Shown: piece after piece, positions 45,622 through 55,061 of the stretch
How positions within the stretch are numbered: position 1 is the first letter of the stretch
How the letters are laid out: every line of letters begins with the position of its first letter
DNA from: an uncultured Lachnospiraceae bacterium
GTDB lineage: Bacteria; Bacillota; Clostridia; Lachnospirales; Lachnospiraceae
Reading direction: 5' to 3'
Assembly (NCBI GenBank): GCA_934292725.1
Contig: CAKQXY010000012.1
Location: forward strand, 12,528 to 76,527
DNA length: 64,000 nucleotides
The notes under the pieces: model-generated
What the model was told of the DNA's origin: nothing
What the model saw: only the letters and a program-made list of their open reading frames with translations
Database searches by the model: none
Made by a program: the position numbers and the translations under genes

Positions 45622-47733
45622 ATGCTGTATGTGGTGAATGTGGAAGCGTGTATTCATCAGGAAAATTATGGTATTTTTTTCTATGAGCCTGCAGCAAAAC
45701 AAAAAATAGAGCTGTTTGAGGCAAAATGGACATTTGAGTCACTGACAGATGCGTTTTCACAAATTGCAGCGCATATAAACCGCCGCGAGTTTGAGGATAA
45801 TGATTATCAGGTCATCGTATGTGTAAGAAAACATAAAAGAGCATCAAGACATCAGGTGAATGCACAGCGTATATGGCATGACACAACTCTTTATGCAAAG
45901 ACACTCACAGCAAGAGCACTTGAGCAGTCTGGTATGACATCTGTACTGACTTCATCGTATACAAGAAAGTTAAAAATTGTTTTTCAGTCTGAACAGGAAT
46001 ATTTTGGAAGTGCACAGCAGATAAGCAGCTGGGAGGAGGAACAGGAAGGACTTAGATCCTTTTTAGGAAGTCTGCAGGATGCGTGTGAGACTATACAAAA
46101 TGATCAGAGTGATCATGAAAATATAGCTGGTGAGAAAAATTCATATGTCATGGTAGACAGCTTTGGACTGCCATCAGTGCTTACTCCTAAGGAGTGGGAG
46201 AACACTCTTTTTCAGGCGCTTACTCTTGCAGTGCTTCACGCAAAGAAGGAATCTTCACAGACATGGCTTCAAAGAAGGATTCTTTCTGTAATGGAGGAAG
46301 AAAAGCTGCTTGACGAGAAAATGAGAATGCCAGAGGAAGAGCTTCCACAGGTTGATAATGTAAATTCGCCAGATGAAATATCAGATGAGAATTATGGTGA
46401 ATATATAAGCCATCGTCTTAGAAGTGTAATCGAAGGCAGTCAGATAGGGCGTGTATGTGAAGTTATTTATTGGCCGGTTGCAGCAAACAGCAGCCAGGCA
46501 AGCACACTTGCTATGTTTGGACTTGTGGAACTTTTGTGTACGCAAAAGGAAATTACACAAGAAAGCATACAGCGTTATTTGACACAGGGAGATCCTCGTG
46601 CTGCCAAACAATTGCAGGAACATTTTTTTACTGTTTTGGAAGGATACCGGTATCAGCTTAGAAAGAAACGTCAGCAGATCATACGTGAAATTCAGTCAGA
46701 GCGTGCAGATTTATATGCATCAAATGACAAAGATACATCTTTCGAGCAGGAACAAAGGATTCATATAGAGCCTTTGATGGTTCCGAGTGCACCGCAGGAA
46801 TATCAGGAGCATTTAAAAAATGTAAAGATGCAGCTTGACATCTGTGAGCTTTCTTTAAAAGAAGGAAAGAAAAGTGAGATGAAGGAGCGCATAGAGCAGG
46901 CTTCTGATATCATTTTTCAGGCAACAGATGGTTTAGAGAATGAGCTTGTGGCATATCAAAAGGAGGCAGCGAAGACACTTTATAGGGAGATAGAGCAGTC
47001 AGCGTCAATTGGTTTTGAATCAATGTCATCAGTAAATAAGCCAAGCGAAACATTTATTCAAACAAAAAAGATACAGAAACAAAAAACAGAAGCATCTGCA
47101 AAGGAAATGATCACAAAATGGAAGCATGACATGAATTTTCTTGTTCACTGCGCAAAGCTTACAGGATTTTTGCCATCATTTTTGTATCTGTGCGGCTGCA
47201 TGGCATTTGTTTCAGGTGTCTATTTTCTAGTTCACAAGGGTGAAGGCGTACAGTCTGTGTATGCAGGTCTTTGTGCTATGGCTGTTATCATTATTTTTCT
47301 GGCAGCGGGCAGTTTTAATATTTCTGGCTATTTTATGAAGGAGATTCGTAAGAGCTATGCACATTTGCAAAATCAGATAGAGCAAGTTTTGAAGGCGTAT
47401 CAATTTAGAGCACAGGATTATGAAAATTGCCTGAATGAATGGCTGGGTGAATTTAATAAGCAGCAGTTCAAGAAAGATCAGGCACAAAAAAATCAAAGCA
47501 AAAATGATCAGGTATCAGCGCGTGCATGGCATCTTGCAAACATCAAGCGCATTTTAGATTTGCTGGATTCATTTGGGTTTGAGCAGAATAATCATGTGAA
47601 CGTACAAACAGAAGATGCAACGATTGCATCACGCATTGTGCAGCCAATGGATTATAGTCAAAAAGAGCTTGGAAACGAATGCTATTGGCCAGTTTGGACA
47701 GAAAATGAGATTGAAAGGGGGCAGAGAAGGTGA
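45622..47733 (+). CDS. Unrecognised 703-residue protein with two C-terminal membrane helices
   Basis: AAGGGGGTG precedes the ATG, 33 bases after the tubulin-like gene. Residues 1-165 look like a mixed alpha/beta domain (MLYVVNVEACIHQENYGIFF). The middle (290-510) is highly charged with predicted coiled coils (MQLDICELSLKEGKKSEMKE). A hairpin of two membrane helices lies near 515-565, and a cytosolic helical tail follows. I know no family for it. The bulk appears cytosolic, so it could connect the GTPase to the membrane. Its stop overlaps the GTG of the next gene. Confidence 0.7.
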   Translation: MLYVVNVEACIHQENYGIFFYEPAAKQKIELFEAKWTFESLTDAFSQIAAHINRREFEDNDYQVIVCVRKHKRASRHQVNAQRIWHDTTLYAKTLTARALEQSGMTSVLTSSYTRKLKIVFQSEQEYFGSAQQISSWEEEQEGLRSFLGSLQDACETIQNDQSDHENIAGEKNSYVMVDSFGLPSVLTPKEWENTLFQALTLAVLHAKKESSQTWLQRRILSVMEEEKLLDEKMRMPEEELPQVDNVNSPDEISDENYGEYISHRLRSVIEGSQIGRVCEVIYWPVAANSSQASTLAMFGLVELLCTQKEITQESIQRYLTQGDPRAAKQLQEHFFTVLEGYRYQLRKKRQQIIREIQSERADLYASNDKDTSFEQEQRIHIEPLMVPSAPQEYQEHLKNVKMQLDICELSLKEGKKSEMKERIEQASDIIFQATDGLENELVAYQKEAAKTLYREIEQSASIGFESMSSVNKPSETFIQTKKIQKQKTEASAKEMITKWKHDMNFLVHCAKLTGFLPSFLYLCGCMAFVSGVYFLVHKGEGVQSVYAGLCAMAVIIIFLAAGSFNISGYFMKEIRKSYAHLQNQIEQVLKAYQFRAQDYENCLNEWLGEFNKQQFKKDQAQKNQSKNDQVSARAWHLANIKRILDLLDSFGFEQNNHVNVQTEDATIASRIVQPMDYSQKELGNECYWPVWTENEIERGQRR

Positions 47734-50024
47734 AAGAAATTGTGACGATTTGTTTTGCTTTATTATTTCTGGCACTTGATTTGTCTCTGATTGTTTCATT
47801 AAAGAGGCTCATAAAGGCAGGAAGCAAGATTCAGGGAGCAGCGGCAGCTGTCTGCTATGGAATTTTTGGTGTCGTGGCTGTATTTGTGTGCGGCATTGGA
47901 AGTGAAAGCATGTATCAGTCAATGAAAAAGACAGCATTGTTTTCTTATACAAAAACAAATTTTTTGTCTGGAATCAATCCGCAGGTTTTATACTTTCTTT
48001 TCTATATACTGCTGATTAATTTTGCAGTATGTATTGCTGGTCTTTTGATTTGGTGGTTTATTTTACTTATGAGTAAATTAACATGCGTTCAAAATGCATC
48101 CGTATATATCAAAGAAAAAATGAGAAAACGTCCATTTACAACTATACTTGGCAAATGGCTGTGGAATCTTAGCAGTGCGATGCTTGTTTTATTTTTAATT
48201 CAGATTGTGTGTGGACTAATTGCAGTGTATGTGAAAATTCCAGAGTTTTCTTATGTAAGAAAAACACAGTGGTTATACGGCTTTTTTAGGCTTACGTTTT
48301 TGATTAGTCTTGTAATGGCTGGTGTTGGCAGAGCACTTAGCTATGATGTTAAATGGTCACTTGAACAGGGAACACCACAAGAGTCAGTCACACAAAAAGC
48401 TGAAGAAAAGCAAGCATCTTATGAGCAATTGCTTTTGGGTGTTAATCTGAGGGTGGCATCTGGAAGCAATTTGAAAATGGTGCTTCCAGATTATCTGTAT
48501 GAATGCTTTCAAAGACGACGCAGAGTAGTTTTTCTATGCAGAGGAAAAGAAGAAAAACTGCATTGGCAGATGACTTTAACTGATATGCTTACGGGACGCT
48601 TTGGTGAAATTTGTTTGATTAGAATTGGTGAAGCAATGCACTTGAAGAATCGGGAAGATATTGATATACTGGTGGCGGATGCGGATGAATTTTTACATAC
48701 AAATTTACAGCGAATTTGGCCGCAGTGGTTTTTTCAGGTAGGATTTGTCATTTTGTCGGATTCACATCGTTTTCTGGCAGATACGACACAGGCAGATGCT
48801 TTTTTCGCTCTTTGGAGACAGATGACTAGTCAGGATTTTTCGCAAAGAAACAGCAAATCTTCGATTCAGTATTTGTTTTTAGACTGTACAATGAGCGCAC
48901 AGGAAAAAGAAGCACTTGTTTATTATGCAGGAGGCGATGTTGAAGATCAAGCTGACTGGGAAAAAGAAGCATCTAATGAGGAAAGCAGAGAGTTAGTTCC
49001 ATGGCTTGTTGTATCACAGGCAGGTCTTTACAGAAGATTACTTCTTTTAATGCAGACAGAAAATGGGGTGCCTGAGAGTTGGCTTATCAGACAAAAAAAG
49101 CGCTTTGGTATGGAACATGCATCAACAGAGGAGTTTCTAAAAAACGTATTGTCAGCTGTTCTTCCAGACTGCCCGGTGCAAAACATTTATGATATCTTTT
49201 CATTTGAGGAGGAGCCGGCCTGGCCGCATGGCAAATGGAAAGTTCGCTTAAGCGATGCAGCAGCAGAGACAATTTTGACAAGGAGAGACACAGAGAAAAA
49301 GATTGTCAGCACTCGTCCAGGAATGATTCGCCTGCCGGATATGGTCTACGAAATGGAAGATGTGGCGCCGCTTGGAAGCAAGCTTAAGCAAAACAATTGG
49401 CGTATGCAGCTTTGTGAGGCAAAGATAAAACGAACATGTAAGGGAGTTTATTTCCTTGCAGAAACAAGGAGTCTTTCTGATTATGATCATATGATACATG
49501 AGGAATATGAAGAAAAATCAGTATTTAGACAGCCTGATCAGTACGAGACAGTTTTTTTGCAGCTTACAATTATGTGCAGTGAAAGTTCAGAGAAAAAACA
49601 GCTTGCGCAGTTATTGGCAGCAGTTTGCAATGAAGTGTTATCGACCATCTTTCCTTATAATAAAGGGCAAATTACGTCATGTTATCGTGATGAGGATTCT
49701 TTTTTGGGAATAGTTCCTTTTGTTAGACATAGTCAGACAAAGGAAAATATGTACCAGGATGCGTTTGTGATTGATCTTATCGAAAATCAGAGTGAGGAAG
49801 GACTTGCCGCAGCAATTTATAAAAACAGCAGTCTGCTTTTTATGCTGTGCAGGGAATGGCTAAGCCGCGCCGTAGATGATCCAAAGTCAAATGAGGCCGC
49901 GCTTGTAGATTATATTATGAAAATACAGCAAACACAGCTAATGCTTCCAGCCGCATCTGAAAGTGCAGGACAGCTTGCCGGATTAGCGAAGCTCCTCTTG
50001 GGACTTTTGAGTGAGCAAATATGA
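47730..50024 (+). CDS. Unrecognised 764-residue membrane protein with cytosolic domain
   Basis: The GTG at 47730 overlaps the previous stop and has AAGGGGGCAG upstream. Four to five membrane helices occupy residues 1-215. The large cytosolic part contains a stretch faintly like a P-loop/helicase core without a clear Walker A: ICLIRIGEAM, DIDILVADADEFLH and VGFVILSDSHRFLAD, the last resembling a degenerate Walker B. I cannot assign a family. It ends the four-gene cluster. Confidence 0.7.
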   Translation: MKEIVTICFALLFLALDLSLIVSLKRLIKAGSKIQGAAAAVCYGIFGVVAVFVCGIGSESMYQSMKKTALFSYTKTNFLSGINPQVLYFLFYILLINFAVCIAGLLIWWFILLMSKLTCVQNASVYIKEKMRKRPFTTILGKWLWNLSSAMLVLFLIQIVCGLIAVYVKIPEFSYVRKTQWLYGFFRLTFLISLVMAGVGRALSYDVKWSLEQGTPQESVTQKAEEKQASYEQLLLGVNLRVASGSNLKMVLPDYLYECFQRRRRVVFLCRGKEEKLHWQMTLTDMLTGRFGEICLIRIGEAMHLKNREDIDILVADADEFLHTNLQRIWPQWFFQVGFVILSDSHRFLADTTQADAFFALWRQMTSQDFSQRNSKSSIQYLFLDCTMSAQEKEALVYYAGGDVEDQADWEKEASNEESRELVPWLVVSQAGLYRRLLLLMQTENGVPESWLIRQKKRFGMEHASTEEFLKNVLSAVLPDCPVQNIYDIFSFEEEPAWPHGKWKVRLSDAAAETILTRRDTEKKIVSTRPGMIRLPDMVYEMEDVAPLGSKLKQNNWRMQLCEAKIKRTCKGVYFLAETRSLSDYDHMIHEEYEEKSVFRQPDQYETVFLQLTIMCSESSEKKQLAQLLAAVCNEVLSTIFPYNKGQITSCYRDEDSFLGIVPFVRHSQTKENMYQDAFVIDLIENQSEEGLAAAIYKNSSLLFMLCREWLSRAVDDPKSNEAALVDYIMKIQQTQLMLPAASESAGQLAGLAKLLLGLLSEQI

Positions 50025-50080
50025 TTGACACCTGCCATTAAAATGGCGATGAACAGCTAGAAAATTAGGAGGAAAACAAA

Positions 50081-50614
50081 ATGAGTGGAGAAAAAAATCA
50101 GGTATTAGAGAACATGAAAACAAGAAGAAGTGTCCGCAAATATAAGCCGGATATGGTTCCGAAGGAAATTATTGAGAAGATTGCAGAGGCTGGAACATAC
50201 GCTGCAACTGGCATGGGCAAGCAGTCTCCAATCATTATTGCTGTTACAAACAAAGAACTTAGAGATCGCCTTTCCAAAATGAATGCACAGGTTATGGGAT
50301 CAAATGGCGATCCGTTTTACGGTGCACCAGTAGTTTTAATCGTTCTGGCAAATAAAAATTATGGCACTTATGTTTACGATGGAAGCCTTGTTATGGGTAA
50401 TCTGATGTTAGCCGCACACGAGCTAGGCATAGCAAGCTGCTGGATCCACCGTGCAAAAGAAGAATTTGAAAGCCCAGAAGGAAAGCAGATCTTAAAAGAT
50501 TTAGGCATTACAGGTGATTACGAAGGCATCGGTCATTGTATTTTGGGTTACGCTGACTGCGAAGAGCCAACAGCTGCACCAAGAAAAGAAAACTATGTGA
50601 TTTTTGCGGAGTAA
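50081..50614 (+). CDS. Nitroreductase family FMN oxidoreductase
   Basis: This 177-residue flavoprotein has the nitroreductase fold: MKTRRSVRKYKPDMVP for FMN phosphate binding, AGTYAATGMGKQS, and a C-terminal GHCILGYADCEEP. It would reduce quinones or nitro compounds with NAD(P)H in the cytosol. AGGAGG precedes the ATG. It is separated from the tubulin cluster by 56 bases that contain a TTGACA (50025-50030) and a GCCATT/AATGGC palindrome. A divergent function from the cluster is likely. Confidence 0.9.
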   Translation: MSGEKNQVLENMKTRRSVRKYKPDMVPKEIIEKIAEAGTYAATGMGKQSPIIIAVTNKELRDRLSKMNAQVMGSNGDPFYGAPVVLIVLANKNYGTYVYDGSLVMGNLMLAAHELGIASCWIHRAKEEFESPEGKQILKDLGITGDYEGIGHCILGYADCEEPTAAPRKENYVIFAE

Positions 50615-50641
50615 GCACAAAAGTGTTTATAGGAATTTAAC

Positions 50642-50699
50642 TTGCCTCTTTTCGAAAATGGCGGTATACTTGCTATATGAAGCGATTTACCGCTTTTCG
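50642..50699 (+). promoter_or_regulatory. Promoter with overlapping operator for TetR gene
   Basis: TTGCCT (50642-50647), 17 bp, TATACT (50665-50670). A long interrupted inverted repeat (CGAAAA-TG-GCGGTA at 50653-50666 against TACCGCTTTTCG at 50688-50699) overlaps the promoter and start site. It suits autorepression by the TetR protein, which may also affect the nitroreductase. Confidence 0.55.
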
Positions 50700-50713
50700 G
50701 AAAGGGGTTTTTC

Positions 50714-51325
50714 ATGGCTATAGCGACAAAAAAACTTCTGGCGGACGGTTTAAAAGAGCTGCTGGAGAAAAAAACATTAGATAAAATCACGGTAAAAGAG
50801 TTGGTGGCTACCTGCGGTGTAAATCGCCAGACCTTTTATTATAACTTTCAGGATATTTATGAATTATTGGAATGGATTTTTATAGAAGAAGGAAAACGCG
50901 TCAGAAAAGAAACAGCAGAAAAGAAAAATTGGCAGGATAGGCTTCATGCTGTGATTGATGAACTGAATAAAGAAGATAATAGGCGTCTTATTTTGAATGC
51001 ATTTTATTCTGTAAATCCTATGCAGATTGACCGTTTTATGCAAAATTATTTTCGGCCGGCTGTAGAAGAAATTCTAACTGAATATATTCAGAATGTGGAT
51101 ATTTCTGAGGAAAACCGCGAATTTATGATTCGCATGTATGATTTGTTCTGGGTGGATCTTGTGATGCGATGGATTCAGTCAGGCATGGAGATTAGTGAGA
51201 TGACAGGTGATATTGAAAAGATCATGTATGTCATGACAGGCTCTAGCCAGTACATAGCACAAAGTTTGAAGGCATTTGAAAATAAGGATCGCAAAGCACT
51301 GCGGCCAGCAGGCGAAAAACATTAA
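50714..51325 (+). CDS. TetR/AcrR family transcriptional regulator
   Basis: The 203-residue protein has an N-terminal TetR helix-turn-helix (TVKELVATCGVNRQTFYYNF, about 24-48) and a C-terminal ligand domain of the dihydroxyacetone-kinase-associated type (IRMYDLFWVDLVMRWIQSGM). AAAGGGG precedes the ATG. Expected to repress itself and perhaps neighbours through the inverted repeat in its promoter. Ligand unknown. Confidence 0.9.
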   Translation: MAIATKKLLADGLKELLEKKTLDKITVKELVATCGVNRQTFYYNFQDIYELLEWIFIEEGKRVRKETAEKKNWQDRLHAVIDELNKEDNRRLILNAFYSVNPMQIDRFMQNYFRPAVEEILTEYIQNVDISEENREFMIRMYDLFWVDLVMRWIQSGMEISEMTGDIEKIMYVMTGSSQYIAQSLKAFENKDRKALRPAGEKH

Positions 51326-51349
51326 ATAAAAATCAGCTAGACAAAACAG

Positions 51350-51385
51350 GCACTTTGTTTAAATTTAAACAGAGTGCTTTTTTTT
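51350..51385 (+). terminator. Terminator after TetR gene
   Basis: GCACTTTGTTTAAA (51350-51363) pairs with TTTAAACAGAGTGC (51364-51377), followed by eight T. Confidence 0.85.
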
Positions 51386-51528
51386 GTCTATTCCCTTTAT
51401 TTTCAACAATAGGTACAATAAAGTCAATTCAAAAGCAATAGCATTTATACAAAAGCTGCAGCCGCGAAGGATTACAGTTCACAAAATACGAATAGACGAA
51501 TTGCAATCAAAAGATGGGAGGAATCGAT

Positions 51529-52875
51529 ATGTTTGGACAGGAATTAAAGAAAATGGGTATTGCCACTGCATACCGTTATATTGAGAAGAATCCAAAGGAT
51601 AATTTAAGGAAGCTTATGACCTGGGTGGACCGCATTGCAGGAGAAGGTCCTGATAGCTTTGAGGAGCAAAGAAAGGTAATATGGGATGTTTTGGATCATC
51701 CAGAGTCCAATATGTATCAGCTGATCATGCGTGTCATTGAAGAGGTTGATCCGGAGGTTGTGAAGACAGTATTTTCAAACTTCTTTTTAAATGCAGCTAT
51801 TCTTGGATGGCCAAAACAGGAGAAGTTAAGAGCTGAATATAATTGCAATATTCCGTGGGCTATTCTTCTTGACCCAACATCTGCTTGTAATCTGCATTGT
51901 ACAGGATGCTGGGCTGCTGAGTACGGCAATAAATTAAATCTTACATTTGATGAGATTGACAGCATTATTGAACAGGGAAAAGAGCTTGGCATTTACTTCT
52001 ATATTTATACCGGCGGCGAGCCGCTTGTCAGAAAGAATGATCTGATTGCACTGTGCAAGAAGCATTCCGATTGTATTTTCCTTTCATTTACAAACGCAAC
52101 GCTGATTGATGAGGCATTTGCTGATGATATGCTTCGCGTAAAGAATTTTGTTCCTGCAATCAGTGTAGAAGGTGATATGGCAGCACATGACGGCAGAAGA
52201 GGAAAAGGCTCATACGAAAAGGTTGAAAAGGCGATGAAGCTGTTAAAGGAGAAGAAGCTTCCATTTGGTGTTTCATGCTGTTATACAAGTGCAAACTGTG
52301 ACAGCATCAGCAGTGATGAGTTTTATGATTGGCTTGTTGATAAAGGTGTATTATTTGCATGGTATTTCCACTATATGCCAGTTGGAAATGATGCTGTACC
52401 GCAGCTTATGCCGACACCATCTCAGAGAGAGATGATGTATGACCGTGTTCGCTATTGCAGACGCACAAAGCCGCTCTTTGCAATCGACTTCCAGAACGAT
52501 GGCGAGTATGTTGGCGGATGTGTAGCTGGAGGACGCCGTTATCTGCATATCAATGCAAATGGTGATGTAGATCCATGTGTATTTATTCATTATTCCGACA
52601 GCAACATTCGTGAGAAGACACTTCTTGAGTGTCTGCAGTCTCCGTTATTTATGGCATATCATGAGAATCAGCCATTTAACGAGAATCATCTTCGCCCATG
52701 TCCAATGCTTGAGAATCCGCAGAAGTTACGCGAGATGGTAGCAAAGACACAGGCAAAATCAACTGATATGCAAAGCCCAGAGAGTGCAGATCATCTTTGC
52801 AGTAAATGTGATGAGTATGCAAAGAACTGGACACCATCTGCAGAAAAATTGTGGAGCAAGTCACATAAAGAATAA
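51529..52875 (+). CDS. Radical SAM protein with SPASM-like C-terminus
   Basis: ATG 51529 sits downstream of GGGAGG; an in-frame ATG at 51514 overlaps that ribosome site. The 448-residue protein has the CX3CX2C cluster motif at C120, C124, C127 (SACNLHCTGCWA), YTGGEPLVRK as SAM-binding GGE motif, and additional C-terminal cysteines (GGCVAGGRRYLHINANGDV, DPCVF, RPCPML, LCSKCDEY) for auxiliary clusters. This organisation suggests peptide or anaerobic sulfatase-type modification. No substrate peptide gene is seen nearby. A strong terminator follows. Confidence 0.88.
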   Translation: MFGQELKKMGIATAYRYIEKNPKDNLRKLMTWVDRIAGEGPDSFEEQRKVIWDVLDHPESNMYQLIMRVIEEVDPEVVKTVFSNFFLNAAILGWPKQEKLRAEYNCNIPWAILLDPTSACNLHCTGCWAAEYGNKLNLTFDEIDSIIEQGKELGIYFYIYTGGEPLVRKNDLIALCKKHSDCIFLSFTNATLIDEAFADDMLRVKNFVPAISVEGDMAAHDGRRGKGSYEKVEKAMKLLKEKKLPFGVSCCYTSANCDSISSDEFYDWLVDKGVLFAWYFHYMPVGNDAVPQLMPTPSQREMMYDRVRYCRRTKPLFAIDFQNDGEYVGGCVAGGRRYLHINANGDVDPCVFIHYSDSNIREKTLLECLQSPLFMAYHENQPFNENHLRPCPMLENPQKLREMVAKTQAKSTDMQSPESADHLCSKCDEYAKNWTPSAEKLWSKSHKE

Positions 52876-52921
52876 GTGATAGGCAGCCTGAAAGTTAACA
52901 AAGGGCTTTTCATGAACTTAG

Positions 52922-52983
52922 AATCCTCCCTGATAAGATACCATTTATTTGTATTTGGTATCTTGCGTCAGGGAGGATTTTTG
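52922..52983 (+). terminator. Terminator after radical SAM gene
   Basis: AATCCTCCCTGA pairs with TCAGGGAGGATT, and an inner AGATACC/GGTATCT stem lies between. The T-run begins at 52978. Confidence 0.85.
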
Positions 52984-53124
52984 CATTGTAAATTTTGCAA
53001 GAAAAATGAATTGACAGCCGCTTATTGCAAGGGTAAGCTAATATTATGAAAATTAAGGTTCATTGCTAGAATATTAGAAAGAGGGTGCAAAGAATGGGAA
53101 GATTTGTAAATCCAGGAAACAGTG
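52983..53124 (+). repeat. Duplicated ATPase-gene promoter and start, copy 1
   Basis: From 52983 the sequence is almost identical, with only a few substitutions and no gaps, to 57118-57258 (offset 4135). It covers TTGACA (53011-53016), the ribosome site AGAAAGAGGG and the first ten codons of the ATPase gene. Confidence 0.9.
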
Positions 53125-53216
53125 AGTGATGAGTGGGATATGTTAATTAGAGATGAATCAGCAAAAGAAAATGTGCAGAAAGAGTATATTGATTTTTTGA
53201 GAGGAATGGTTAAATG
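53094..53216 (+). pseudogene. Deletion remnant of AAA-ATPase/PD-(D/E)XK gene
   Basis: The first ten codons match the start of the gene at 57229 (MGRFVNPGNS). A deletion then joins them, in another frame, to an internal piece reading DEWDMLIRDESAKENVQKEY and IDFLRGMVK, which in the intact copy is about residues 163-190. The frame stops at once after the junction. The final TGA overlaps the ATG of the S41-like gene. Confidence 0.85.
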
Positions 53217-54932
53217 AGAAAAGAAAAGCTAAGAAAAAAGCAGCTAAGAAAAAAACAGTGCCTTATAATTGCTATGAGTATTTTAACAGTGCCATTTAAT
53301 AATATCCATCATGTGCAGGCTACAGAGACAGATCAGCAATATCGAAATCTGGAAAAGTTATGTTTGGTGTGGGGTTATACAAAATATCGTCATCCAGTAT
53401 TTCTTTCAGGTCAAAAAGATTGGGATGAAGAGCTATTAAATTTAGTTGATCCGGTCTGCGAAGCTTCTAATGATGACCAAGTAAATGAAATCCTGTATGA
53501 ATGGTTTGAAGGACTTGGCAGTACAGACTATGGAACAGATTTTTATGATATGTCATGGGAAAATGCAGATGAGGATGATAAATTGTTTTTAGCAGATACA
53601 ACATGGCGAGACAATCCAGAATATCTTGGTGAAGACCTATCATCTGTATTAATGGAAATAGATAAAGTTCCAACGGTATATCGTGGAAAAGCACCAATGT
53701 TTATTACGCGATACCATATTAGCATGGCTAGTTTTGATAATGAAAAAGTGCTTAACGATTTTGACTTTTCAGATAAGGCAGATCGGTTGCTTGGACTATT
53801 TCGTATGTGGAATGTAATTGAGTATTACTACCCGTATTTGAATATCTTAGATAAAGAATGGATTGAAATTCTTGATGAGATGATTCCGATTATGCTTGAG
53901 GGAGATGATGAGCATAGCTACTGTATGGCGATGGAACATTTTACCGCACAGCTTCATGATGCACATGCTTTATATGGATATGCTGGTGTATTGGAAGAAT
54001 ATGGTGAGTACAGTGCACCAGTACGCTTAATTCAAGCAGAAGGGAAATATGTGGTAAATCTTGTATATAAAGACTGCGACCTTCAAGTAGGAGATGTGAT
54101 TGTGGCATTTAATGGCAGACCAATTGAGGATATTATTGAAGAACAAAAACAATACATATCCATCACAGAAGATGATAAGATTTTAAATCAGATGGAGGGA
54201 TTTCTCTTAAGGGCAAAGGAATCAGATATGGATATTACTGTCCGTCGAGGTGATGATGAGATTTCTGTCAAAATACAAGGGTTATCATTAGAGGAAAATC
54301 AGGCAGTAAAAGTAAAAGAAAAAGAACCTTATGAAGTATTAGATAATAATATTGGACTAATGAATCCTAGCGTGTTAGCAGATGATGAATTTTCAGATAT
54401 TATGAAAAAAGTGAAAGAAACAAATGGACTTATTATTGACCTGAGACAATATCCTAAAATTGGTAATTGGATTAATAAACTTGCCGAGTATATTAAAACG
54501 AAAGAGACACCATTTTGCAGATCTATTTATAATTCTCCTACAATTCCAGGAGCCTATTTAACAAATTATGTAGAAACATCAGGAGGGAAACAAGTACCAT
54601 ATCATTATGAAAAGCCAGTAGTAATTTTAATGAATGAGCGAACACAGAGTTTGGCAGAATATACGATAATGATGTTTCGTGACGCAGATAATACCGTTGT
54701 GATGGGTTCAAATTCGGTTGGGTCAGATGGTAATTTAGCCTATTTATATGCTCCAGAGGGAAATATTTTACAATTTTCAGGTATTGGAATATTGACAGCA
54801 GAAGGAGAACAAACACAGAGAATTGGATTATCACCTGATATTTATGTGGAGCCTACGATTGCAGGAATTCGAGAAGGTAGAGATGAGCTGATTGAAGCTG
54901 CGATTCAGTATATTGAGAAGAAAAGTAATTAA
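53214..54932 (+). CDS. Secreted S41-type peptidase-like protein
   Basis: The 572-residue protein starts with a very basic leader and hydrophobic stretch (CLIIAMSILTVPFNNIHHVQA), a signal peptide. Residues about 280-355 form a PDZ-like module (LQVGDVIVAFNGRPIEDI). The C-terminal part resembles the S41 tail-specific protease core (NGLIIDLRQYPKIGNW; NERTQSLAEYTIMMF, where the serine lies in TQSLAEY; MGSNSVGSDG). The lysine partner is not certain, so activity is unproven. It has no counterpart in the second unit of the tandem locus. Confidence 0.75.
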   Translation: MRKEKLRKKQLRKKQCLIIAMSILTVPFNNIHHVQATETDQQYRNLEKLCLVWGYTKYRHPVFLSGQKDWDEELLNLVDPVCEASNDDQVNEILYEWFEGLGSTDYGTDFYDMSWENADEDDKLFLADTTWRDNPEYLGEDLSSVLMEIDKVPTVYRGKAPMFITRYHISMASFDNEKVLNDFDFSDKADRLLGLFRMWNVIEYYYPYLNILDKEWIEILDEMIPIMLEGDDEHSYCMAMEHFTAQLHDAHALYGYAGVLEEYGEYSAPVRLIQAEGKYVVNLVYKDCDLQVGDVIVAFNGRPIEDIIEEQKQYISITEDDKILNQMEGFLLRAKESDMDITVRRGDDEISVKIQGLSLEENQAVKVKEKEPYEVLDNNIGLMNPSVLADDEFSDIMKKVKETNGLIIDLRQYPKIGNWINKLAEYIKTKETPFCRSIYNSPTIPGAYLTNYVETSGGKQVPYHYEKPVVILMNERTQSLAEYTIMMFRDADNTVVMGSNSVGSDGNLAYLYAPEGNILQFSGIGILTAEGEQTQRIGLSPDIYVEPTIAGIREGRDELIEAAIQYIEKKSN

Positions 54933-55061
54933 AAGTTGATAAGTAAGAAGGGGGGAAAGTGAATCGTAAAAAGCCCGGGCAAGGTAAAGACGTTCAAGAG
55001 GATAGATGAACCATTGAAAAAATTCCACTGAAATGAGATTTCTTTATGGGAGGGAATGGAT

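Noticed and set aside
39396..50024. Interpretation of the VWA/tubulin cluster as a type VII or ESX secretion system
   Set aside because: No WXG100 gene, no FtsK/EssC ATPase and no EsaA-like protein is present; the tubulin signature is distinctive.
51384..51584. 66-codon frame before the radical SAM gene
   Set aside because: It crosses the promoter/leader region, lacks a ribosome site and overlaps the true start in another frame; no bacteriocin-like precursor features.
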